NCBI GenBank assembly: GCA_030377895.1
Contig: JAUCGB010000028.1
Span: 1-40,099, forward strand
Length of the DNA: 40,099 bases
Source: Anaerolineales bacterium HSG24
GTDB taxonomy: Bacteria; Chloroflexota; Anaerolineae; 4572-78; J111
Direction of reading: 5' to 3'
This document shows positions 35,001 to 40,099 of this stretch, in pieces. Under the pieces are notes generated by a model. It was not told where the DNA came from, did not search any database, and saw only the letters and a program-made list of their open reading frames with translations. The position numbers and the translations under genes are program-made. Each line of letters begins with the position of its first letter. Position 1 is the first letter of the stretch.

Positions 35001-36865
35001 TAAACGAAGAGGTCTCCGGCCAGTCTACCAAGGGTTTTAACCAGCGCCAAGACGATTTTGAAGACCCCCTTACCCAAGGCAAAAATCAATTTCAGCACGC
35101 CCTTAACCACAGTAAACCCTAACTTAAGAACGCTCCAGCCTAACTTCGCACACCATTTAATGACCTTGAGAACCCCCAACCCCGTCCCTCTTGCCATCTG
35201 ACGGAAACTGAAGCTTTCCGGTTGCTCAACGGAAAGTTTTTCCATTCGTTTTGCGCCGAAGTTCTCTCTTTCGGATATTTGGAATAGGTGGTCATATTCG
35301 CGTCGTACTTCCTGTCTAAAATATTGCGTTTTTTGTATACGTTTAGGGTCTTTATTTTTCTGAATAAACGTCGTCAGGTTGGTATCAATATCGATTAAGA
35401 TATTCCATGTTTGAGCAAAATTTTCCCCTTCGGGATCGGTCAGTTTGTGGTATTTCACAAGCAAACTATCAATACTTTTATACTCTTTTGGCCGAGCCTT
35501 TAACATGCCCATACCGGTCATATTGTAAAAATCATCTTTACTCATCAATTCGGCTTGAACAACATTATCCGATATGTTTTTTTGTGACACAGTAGGCGGT
35601 ATCTTCAACGGTTTTTTTTGTAAATTTTTCCCTCCCGATTGCTGAACCGTATGGGTCAACTCATGGGCCAACAACCGTTTGCCCGATCCCGATCCAGGGT
35701 CATACTGCCCCGAATTAAAATGAATATCATTGCCATGCGTAAAAGCCTTGGCCCCAATATCTTGGCTCATTTGGGCAGACTCCGCCCCGGTATGCACTCG
35801 CACCCCGCTAAAATCAGCCCCAATCTTGCTTCCCATATCGGCTTGGGTATCTTTGGGCAGGGCTTTGCCACCGCCTTTGCTACTGTTTACCCGGCTTTCA
35901 AAATCGCTATTCGTCTCAAAACCGCCTTCGCCCATCCGTTGTATCGGCATGGGCTTCATCATCAACTCGTCTTCATCCTCTTGACGCTGAACCGTCGGAT
36001 TGTCGATTTGCGATTGCCGATTTTCGATTGGCTTCATCATCAACTCGTCTTCATCCTCTTGACGCTGAACCATCGGATTGTCGATTTGCGATTGCCGATT
36101 TTCGATTGGCTTCATCATCAATTCGTCTTCATCCTCTTGACGCTGAATCGACAACGGTTTCATCATCAACTCGTCTTCTTCCTCTTGACGCTGGAGGATG
36201 GGAGGATGGAGCGTCGAGGAGAGCGGTTTGCCCTGCATGAGCTCCTCATCAAAGTCTTCCTGACGCTGGATGTTAGTGGATAGTGGCTTCATCATCAACT
36301 CATCTTCTTCCTCGACCCGTTGCACTGCCGATTCACGCATCACGTTTTCACGTTTCACGTCCGGCTTCATCATCAACTCGTCTTCATCCTCTTGACGCTG
36401 AACCATCGGATTTTGGATTTTCGATTGCCGATTTTCGATTGGCTTCATCATCAACTCGTCTTCCTCGTCGACGCGTTGCACTGCCAATTCACGCATCACG
36501 CCCTCACGCATCACGTTTTCACGTTTCACTCCTTCACGTTTCACATCCGGCATCTTCATAACCCTATCGGCCACGCTATCCGCCTCCTGCTCATACTTGT
36601 CATTGGCCGGGCCGACTTTTAATTTCGGTTGCACCCGCGGAGCAGTGTCTCCCGTGTCCGCTTTTCGGTCGGTATAATAGTCCTCAATCGGGGGCAGGCT
36701 TGGCCCATAAAGGTTGCCGGCCAGCAACCGTTGCACGACACTATCATCATATCTATACGGAGGGGCCGACGGGTCTACCACAGGTTGCGTGGGTTGTAGC
36801 CAGTTTGGGGCCGGTGTAACCTTCGGTTTTGCGGTCTTTTTTCTTTGCAGGGGGGCGTAACTCAT
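32042..36865 (-). CDS. Giant DUF4157 protein with 22-residue Trp repeats
   Basis: 1607 aa from the ATG at 36865, preceded by AAAGGAG (an in-frame ATG at 36970 lacks a good ribosome site). Residues about 1-95 are Pro-rich. About 95-305 contain a [17 protein letters not shown] segment typical of these proteins and eight copies of [16 protein letters not shown]4157 (about 341-412) has [21 protein letters not shown], then HFNSGQYDP and the zincin-like HELTH (401-405). About 683-1210 holds around 25 tandem 22-residue amphipathic repeats, each with a WxW/WxF-type core and mostly a GP or LP turn. About 1245-1360 is hydrophobic-amphipathic; a Thr/Glu/Pro linker (about 1400-1445) leads to a last helical region. 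DUF4157 proteins are often linked to contractile injection systems and toxins, but no injection-system genes are visible here. Confidence 0.85.
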   Translation of the reverse strand: MSYAPLQRKKTAKPKVTPAPNWLQPTQPVVDPSAPPYRYDDSVVQRLLAGNLYGPSLPPIEDYYTDRKADTGDTAPRVQPKLKVGPANDKYEQEADSVADRVMKMPDVKREGVKRENVMREGVMRELAVQRVDEEDELMMKPIENRQSKIQNPMVQRQEDEDELMMKPDVKRENVMRESAVQRVEEEDELMMKPLSTNIQRQEDFDEELMQGKPLSSTLHPPILQRQEEEDELMMKPLSIQRQEDEDELMMKPIENRQSQIDNPMVQRQEDEDELMMKPIENRQSQIDNPTVQRQEDEDELMMKPMPIQRMGEGGFETNSDFESRVNSSKGGGKALPKDTQADMGSKIGADFSGVRVHTGAESAQMSQDIGAKAFTHGNDIHFNSGQYDPGSGSGKRLLAHELTHTVQQSGGKNLQKKPLKIPPTVSQKNISDNVVQAELMSKDDFYNMTGMGMLKARPKEYKSIDSLLVKYHKLTDPEGENFAQTWNILIDIDTNLTTFIQKNKDPKRIQKTQYFRQEVRREYDHLFQISERENFGAKRMEKLSVEQPESFSFRQMARGTGLGVLKVIKWCAKLGWSVLKLGFTVVKGVLKLIFALGKGVFKIVLALVKTLGRLAGDLFVYLGEKLITLVKLAGNQLVEWVRNPQVFIEFVKAAGEKFWSFLAALGTKVKEAFVTAGPILWSWLKKGGELIIEAIIGLPDFLRWAKETGGKVIDVLVESGSQAITWLSQAGTYIVELIKKAPEAWQWIKESPKRMIQALQTYGKAIIDWITIPKTPGIIDIIKKYATQFWSWLLEAGAYIVQAVAVVGADIWDWLIQAGAKLIQSFKEHAPDIFGWLLKIGKGMILGLIEHGPKVWQWIKAGGAVAIEAFSKYASTIWQWIKVAGGAAIAAIVTYGPKIWRWLVQGGKTVIAVISKYVGLFWGWLREAGSWLVEAIVKGGPKLWGWLGEHGPKIVALLKKAGKVAVDWLANLPENIDNLSQVIDRFTDTASEKIEEGSETVAVGISKLREWIKTLPQKVVTFIESYGPKFKEWLATLPNKALSALKDFSEDTWAFVVALPDNVRTFITQTGPHLLEMLKNAPSTIWKAVKTYGPQLLDWLVNLPNNVLDILKNAGVELWEWLKTLPGEVLNIIKTYGPLVWTFIKELPSNMLVLVQEYGPQVWQWLKELPSNLWSAIIDGGIVIWTLLRNAPSSLLETIKEYGAKIFEALKEFGTQLIAWIKEQGLVGILKWFFEWVIDFGIDVIKQVFSGLGGDVLKSILEGGIAVINAVKAILNLGVNIVKNGWSLIKALFTHPVNFFKYAIEGIGSGIGQFADSIAENAVGNIWDWLFDGLSVNLPKEFSIKALVNVAFEVLGMGYEFVKSKIVEVIGEDTTNKLESVSGSALATWKDDGPWYALTQKDSEATPETTPTQETTPTASEATVGQVATPTSSETTQEETQSSGPPSLGGIAASLMSALMDAVKGFVVEKVTNVIVMLVPYAGEVKGALESVQAVVDTVTVFINQAKNILEIITNVISQVSDIVTGNIATLATQVKDILTDQGLPELMKFVVSRLGLNVLPKYIKQVIEAVRQPITALISAVVKWIAETIQIVVPQPALATVGELM
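33221..34858 (-). repeat. Coding region of ~25 tandem 22-residue repeats
   Basis: Successive core aromatic positions in the 1607-aa protein fall at residues 683, 705, 727, 748, 770, 793, 815, 837, 859, 881, 903, 925, 947, 969 and then, with the same step, 1012, 1034 and onward to about 1210. Typical unit: [22 protein letters not shown]. The DNA is diverged between units, so the array is old. Confidence 0.85.
35951..36478 (-). repeat. Coding region of eight QR..DELMMKP repeats
   Basis: The 14-residue acidic motif recurs eight times (one variant [15 protein letters not shown]), separated by spacers such as [23 protein letters not shown] and LSTN. Several units are nearly identical at DNA level (for example 35941-36060 and 36031-36120), so this array is recent and likely unstable. 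Confidence 0.85.
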
Positions 36866-37109
36866 TGAATTACTCCTTTTGTTTGCTAATAAATATGTAA
36901 AAGCATCAAAAAAAATCAGTTTGTGGCGAGGAGGCACAGGGAATGGTTTGGAGATATGGCCGCTAATCAACCGCGAATTATTACTCGTAAGAGAACTCTT
37001 GAGCCAAAAAGATTTCCCTTTTCAGAGATGACTCATTCGCGTCAACTGGATTAGCAGTTATATTCTTTACCGCCCCAACTATTTGACTCGGCTAACAATC
37101 TACCACTAT

Positions 37110-37138
37110 AGAATAGCATTTTTTATTAAACATGTCAA
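37110..37138 (-). promoter_or_regulatory. Strong sigma70 promoter of the DUF4157 operon
   Basis: Minus strand consensus TTGACA (37133-37138), exact 17-bp spacer, TATTCT (37110-37115). It predicts a leader of about 235 nt before the ATG at 36865. Confidence 0.75.
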
Positions 37139-37211
37139 TTATTGGGTAAATAGATGCCTCCGCGACGATGGCAGGACTAGAACGTCGCCCTTAATATATG
37201 ATTGCTACGAA

Positions 37212-37385
37212 CTTGCTACCCGACAAAGTGGATTAGGGAAGACTAAAACAGGATCACAGAGAAGCACAGAGTGACACAGAGTAATACAAAAGAAAAATAA
37301 ATCGTTTTTTCTCTGTGAATCTCCGTGTTCCTCTGTGAAACTCTGTGTTAATTAGTTCAGGCTAAATTTTCTGTCGGGTACTAAG
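37212..37385 (-). mobile_element. MITE-like palindromic element, copy 3 (TACCCGACA ends)
   Basis: About 174 bp, opposite orientation to copies 1 and 2: begins CTTGCTACCCGACAAAGTGG and ends AAATTTTCTGTCGGGTACTAAG. It lies 75 bp upstream of the DUF4157 promoter and 37 bp past the stop of the aspartic-protease gene. Confidence 0.88.
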
Positions 37386-37422
37386 TTTTGACCTGCCTCT
37401 TTTGATTGGTGTTCGTACATTT

Positions 37423-37806
37423 CTAACTTTCAGAGAGAGTTAACATCTGTTGTGGCCCATGAAGCATCATAACTAACTTATTCAGTAAATTACGCCCTAA
37501 AATAATCTCATCCTCTAATTCATCACCAACCACTTCGATAGCTGGAAATTTTAGTTGACCAATTCTAATATCTAAGGAATAAATGGCTACCATCCTATGT
37601 TCGCCCCATTGACTGCGAAGATAGCGATAATCATCGATTTGAGTTTGTAATGGTTTCAAGTAGGCCATAGGTATCAGCGATAAATCTGCGCCTGTGTCTA
37701 TGAATGCCATCAAAGGGCCTTGCGCTGTCGATTCATCGGGCGCACTCAACCAAATTTCAATCGTCGGCGCAGGTGGGAAATAACTTGTATCATAAGAGAA
37801 TTTCAT
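37423..37806 (-). CDS. Retropepsin-like aspartic protease family protein
   Basis: 127 aa, the size of a single-lobe (clan AA) aspartic protease domain that would act as a dimer. FIDTGADLSLIP (35-46) is the catalytic D-T-G-A motif (D37) with the usual following segment. EIILGRNLLNKL (100-111) is the second hydrophobic-hydrophobic-Gly motif. No signal peptide. The ATG overlaps the stop of the upstream RHH/DUF5678-like gene by 4 bp, so the two are translated as a unit. The target is unknown. Such small prokaryotic aspartyl proteases commonly sit in two-gene cassettes with a small DNA-binding-like partner; that comparison is from general knowledge. Confidence 0.8.
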   Translation of the reverse strand: MKFSYDTSYFPPAPTIEIWLSAPDESTAQGPLMAFIDTGADLSLIPMAYLKPLQTQIDDYRYLRSQWGEHRMVAIYSLDIRIGQLKFPAIEVVGDELEDEIILGRNLLNKLVMMLHGPQQMLTLSES

Positions 37807-38177
37807 GATATTTCTCGCTTCCCATAACTTCGTGTTCGGACCCTGATTTCTGGGGTGGGATGTTCCATGACTTGCCGAATTAAAATAGCGGTTTGTCCAT
37901 ATTTAGCTCGGATACGACGATATAGATTTACTCGTTCATCGTCATAATCGACCAAGGTTTGATTGTGGATCGCGACCCATTGACCGAGATGTTTTTCCCG
38001 TAACTTAGGGTGTAGCTGTTGGTAGGCCGAAATCTCTCGTTTGATTTTGGCAAGTTGCCGTTGGTGTAAATATTGTTCAAGGGCCTCATGAACAAGTTCG
38101 GTGACAGGGCGCGATTCTTCTTGAGCATCCTGCTCTAACCGTTGCCAGACCTCTCGATTGACCATAATTGCTTCCAT
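37803..38177 (-). CDS. RHH-like / DUF5678-like small protein
   Basis: 124 aa from the ATG at 38177, which has GGAGGG 7 bases upstream (better placed than the in-frame ATG at 38192). Residues about 1-45 (MEAIMVNREVWQRLEQDAQEESRPVTELVHEALEQYL) have the strand-helix-helix pattern of ribbon-helix-helix antitoxins. Residues about 60-105 (HPKLREKHLGQWVAIHNQTLVDYDDERVNLYRRIRAKYG...ILIRQV) resemble DUF5678, found in small cassette genes of this bacterial group. It is encoded directly upstream of, and overlapping, the aspartic-protease gene. Likely role: DNA-binding autoregulator or partner of that protein; inference only. Confidence 0.65.
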   Translation of the reverse strand: MEAIMVNREVWQRLEQDAQEESRPVTELVHEALEQYLHQRQLAKIKREISAYQQLHPKLREKHLGQWVAIHNQTLVDYDDERVNLYRRIRAKYGQTAILIRQVMEHPTPEIRVRTRSYGKREIS

Positions 38178-38284
38178 ATCTAAACCCTCCAAAAAAGCTG
38201 TACTCCCTATCGATTCTACGTCAGGTTACGGGGCAAGTCAAAGTAGCTACCTATCCGTTCCTTCCCCAAATCCGATGGTGGCCT

Positions 38285-38442
38285 GAAACGTGAGACGTGA
38301 AGACGAGAATCGTGAAAACCTGAACCCACTCGCACCGTCGAACATTTACCACTCACCACTCACCATTCACTATTCACCATTGGAATAACCATTTTTCATT
38401 CATAATTCACAATTCATAATTGCTTTTCCTTTCCCTAGACCG
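38285..38442. repeat. Intergenic repeat family, copy B, with CGTGA-type units
   Basis: ACGTGAGACGTGAAGACGAG, then AATCGTGAAAAC, CACTCGCACCGTCGAACA, ACCACTCACCACTCACCATT and TTCATAATTCACAATTCATAATTGC, ending CCCTAGACCG. It shares this order with 39686-39803. The 38193-38571 gap holds no gene I can support. Confidence 0.7.
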
Positions 38443-38571
38443 TTTTGGGGAGCGTTTAGCCCAGCTTTATCCACAGGAGGCTACGCACCGAGCAAGATGC
38501 GGACCTAGACCGCTTATGGCAATACGTTAAGCATGGCTACGGTGGGCCAAGGCTGGAGTAGGGGAATGTAT

Positions 38572-38907
38572 CTATTCGGTTGCAAATCCTGTATGCTTTC
38601 TCATTTCAGGAGAACGAAAACCTAAAACGATTTTATCTTTAGGGATTCCGGCTTTCAAGAGTTCAGTGGTCATTCCTGCTTCGGTTCCATCACGCTGAAT
38701 CCATACTTTAGCACCTATAATGTCGATATGAATAAGACAACCATGAACCCGTTTGACTCCCTCACGTCCTATTATCATCAATAGATAGCGGTCAACTTCT
38801 GTATCAAAGATTGTCTGAGATTGAATATCTCCAAAAGCATAAGGTATTTCAGAATAGTCCTTTATTACTTTTCGAATAACTTGACGATACTTCTCTAAGG
38901 TATCCAT
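38572..38907 (-). CDS. xisI: XisI family protein
   Basis: 111 aa, full length for XisI. MDTLEKYRQVIRKVIKDYSE, FDTEVDRYLLMIIGREG, KRVHGCLIHIDIIGAKVWIQ, RDGTEAGMTTELLKAGIPKD and IVLGFRSPEMRKHTGFA match the family closely. The family is named after the fdxN-element excision controlling factors of heterocystous cyanobacteria but is widespread, in many copies, as xisH-xisI pairs in Cyanobacteria and Chloroflexota, where its role is unclear. AAGGAG lies about 10 bases before the ATG, which overlaps the end of the xisH reading frame by 13 bp. Intact, unlike its partner. Confidence 0.92.
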   Translation of the reverse strand: MDTLEKYRQVIRKVIKDYSEIPYAFGDIQSQTIFDTEVDRYLLMIIGREGVKRVHGCLIHIDIIGAKVWIQRDGTEAGMTTELLKAGIPKDKIVLGFRSPEMRKHTGFATE

Positions 38908-39308
38908 TTCAAAATTATCTCCTTAAATGGGTCGAAAACAATAAGACGAAAACGTTCATTGTCAAGCAAAAGTGTTCCTATTGGCTCTTCAAAAAGGTCA
39001 CTAAAAATTTCTTCTGGTACGGCAAGATAGAGTTCTCTATCCGGTTCGATTTTTTCCAAAACATCGTGATACATAACATATTGTCCTACTGCTTTTTGTA
39101 ATTCACTTATTTCAGAATGACCAATAAAACTCTTTACCTCCCACCTATTTTCTGTCCGTTTTTTTCGGCGGCCATAAATTTTTCCGCTCCGAGGTCAACA
39201 TACATATCCTTTGCCCCCCATTTAAGGTGCATCTGTTCATGGGTAACAATCCAGTCATCTTTTATAAGAGCATTTTTCATATTATCGTGATATATCTTTT
39301 GCTGGCAA
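38895..39308 (-). pseudogene. xisH: xisH with two apparent frameshifts
   Basis: Joining three frames gives a nearly complete XisH (restriction-endonuclease-like fold). TTG at 39308, 8 bases after AAGGA, starts PAKD; then a frame change; then YHDNMKNALIKDDWIVTHEQ and VDLGAEKFMAAEKN; then a second change; then EVKSFIGHSEISELQKAVGQ, IEPDRELYLAVPEEIF and LIVFDPFKEIILKWIP before TAG at 38895. The first break is a GATATATC tract that is one AT short; the second is a run of seven A (39159-39165 on the plus strand) where an eighth would restore the frame. Both are slippage-prone, so this is either a decayed gene or sequence error. The copy-4 palindromic element begins 30 bp upstream. Confidence 0.82.
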
Positions 39309-39337
39309 TTTATTGTTTTCCTTATCCTTCTTTGTTG

Positions 39338-39516
39338 CTTGTTACCCGACAAAGTGGTTTAGGAAGACTAAAACAGGAACACAGAGGAACACGGAGACGC
39401 ACAGAAGGGCACAGAGGAAAAAATTACTCGCTTTTTCTCTGTGAATCTCCGTGTTCCTCTGTGCGCGTAGCGTCTGTGTTAATTAGTTCAGACTAAATTT
39501 TCTGTCGGGTACTAAG
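39338..39516 (-). mobile_element. MITE-like palindromic element, copy 4 (TACCCGACA ends)
   Basis: About 179 bp, same orientation as copy 3: starts CTTGTTACCCGACAAAGTGG, ends TTTTCTGTCGGGTACTAAG. It lies immediately upstream of xisH, where it may separate the gene from its promoter or supply one. Confidence 0.88.
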
Positions 39517-39547
39517 ATTTGTTGTTAAGCAATATATACAAAAGCCA

Positions 39548-39584
39548 AAAGCCACCCGCTCATTGTACCTGAACGGGTGGCTTT
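39548..39584. terminator. Terminator of the right-edge gene
   Basis: AAAGCCACCCGCTC (39548-39561) pairs with GAACGGGTGGCTTT (39571-39584), a 14-bp stem with one G-T pair and a 9-nt loop. On the minus strand it is followed by TTGGCTTTTG, suiting the minus-strand gene ending at 39831. Confidence 0.75.
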
Positions 39585-39685
39585 GAGCCAAAAAAGGGGC
39601 GTGAAGACGGGAATCGTGAAGACGTGATCTCCTCCTAGGCGCGTAGCTCCTACGTACCCGAATGGGTATCGGAGGTGTTGGGCGT

Positions 39686-39803
39686 GAATCGTGAAAACGT
39701 AAAACGTGAACCCACCCCCGCACCGTCGATCATTTACAATTCACCATTGGAATGACCGCTTTTAATTCATAATTCATAATTCATAATTGCTTTCCCTAGA
39801 CCG
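39686..39803. repeat. Intergenic repeat family, copy C
   Basis: CGTGAATCGTGAAAACGTAA, then ACGTGAACCC, GCACCGTCGATCATTTAC, TTCACCATTGGAATGACC, three AATTCATAATTCAT-type units and CCCTAGACCG. Parallel to copies at 30711-30830 and 38285-38442. Confidence 0.7.
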
Positions 39804-39830
39804 CTTTAGGGAGCGCATAGCTCGGCTGTT

Positions 39831-40099
39831 CTACCTTACAGGCACAATATTTCGTAACAACTCTTGTTGACGCACATCAATTTGTTTCGTCTGTTGTGAT
39901 AGCTCAATCAACAATCGTAAAGCATTGTTTACGGATTGGGCATCGGGAAAGAAGGGATATACATCTGGCTCTAACAAGATTGGTTCAACATCACCATCCT
40001 CACTGATGACCAGCGGCAAATCAACTGGATGACCATTGTATCGTCTCAAAGATTGCTTTAAGATAGTGCTAACTATGGTTGGTTGATACTCAAGGGTAG
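39831..40099 (-). CDS. Unrecognised protein, C-terminal part (runs off right edge)
   Basis: The minus-strand frame is open from the right edge to TAG at 39831, giving at least 88 residues of a longer protein; an internal TTG at 40049 is not a credible start because the frame stays open upstream. The visible part contains LRRYNGHPVDLPLVISEDGD, VEPILLEPDVYPFFPDAQSV and ends in a helical NNALRLLIELSQQTKQIDVRQQELL. It has no membrane segment. I do not recognise the family. A hairpin terminator follows at 39548-39584. Confidence 0.55.
   Translation of the reverse strand, partial: TLEYQPTIVSTILKQSLRRYNGHPVDLPLVISEDGDVEPILLEPDVYPFFPDAQSVNNALRLLIELSQQTKQIDVRQQELLRNIVPVR

Noticed and set aside
35639..36283. 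214-aa plus-strand frame with repeats ([24 protein letters not shown])
   Set aside because: Antisense shadow of the QR..DELMMKP repeat array.
30946..36865. Complete contractile injection system locus
   Set aside because: Only the DUF4157 and YbjN genes are present; no sheath, tube, baseplate or AAA+ eCIS gene is visible in the window.
39493..39723. 76-aa minus-strand frame
   Set aside because: Covers a terminator hairpin and intergenic repeats; Arg/Pro/His-rich shadow.

Overview
The window looks like a chromosomal piece of a free-living bacterium, most plausibly a filamentous Chloroflexota (Anaerolineae/Caldilineae-like). This is inference, not a phylogeny. It rests on the rpoC type (TTG-started, [10 protein letters not shown]-terminus, large coiled-coil insert after the zinc ribbon), abundant Uma2 / XisH-XisI / AAA-PD-(D/E)XK accessory genes, hybrid kinases of a type also seen in cyanobacteria, and many short palindromic intergenic repeats. 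No rRNA, tRNA, CRISPR array or complete transposase gene was seen.

Layout. 1-2300 (minus strand): the 5' part of a membrane protein running off the left edge, a Uma2-family nuclease-like gene and a 200-aa unknown. Two nearly identical hairpin terminators lie behind the last two. 2465-4726 (plus): a GT4 glycosyltransferase and a tandem DinB-fold protein. 5095-8435 (plus): an ABC-F ATPase with a leader hairpin, a CoaE-GNAT fusion and a small membrane protein, closed by a strong terminator. 8526-11145 (plus): class III fructose-1,6-bisphosphatase and the TsaC/Sua5-type tRNA threonylcarbamoyl-AMP synthase.

11358-19075 (minus): a 950-aa fusion of an adenylate-forming (acyl-CoA synthetase-like) domain with a C-terminal diadenylate-cyclase domain, then rpsU, then rpoC without an adjacent rpoB. 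19711-26561 (minus): three sensor kinase/response-regulator hybrids that share an extra C-terminal module of about 65 residues. 27042-30466 (minus): two tandem AAA-ATPase/PD-(D/E)XK genes that are nearly identical over their last two thirds but diverged at the N-terminus.

30946-36865 (minus): a two-gene operon with a strong promoter. Its first gene encodes a 1607-aa DUF4157 (HELTH) protein with eight QR..DELMMKP repeats and about 25 tandem 22-residue Trp repeats. Its second encodes a YbjN-domain (type III chaperone-like fold) protein. I consider this pair, and the adenylating/diadenylate-cyclase fusion, the best candidates for undescribed biology. 37423-39308 (minus): an aspartic protease-like gene overlapping an RHH/DUF5678-like gene, then xisI and a frameshifted xisH. 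The right edge holds the 3' part of an unrecognised gene.

The non-coding space is dominated by repeats: four copies of a palindromic element of about 170 bp with TACCCGACA ends; two full copies and one partial copy of a palindrome of about 100 bp with GGTAGT ends; a 135-bp palindrome flanked by 33-bp direct repeats; and three copies of an AATTCATAATT...CCCTAGACCG repeat. Some of the short intergenic motif types also appear, in frame, inside the N-terminal spacer repeats of the DUF4157 protein.
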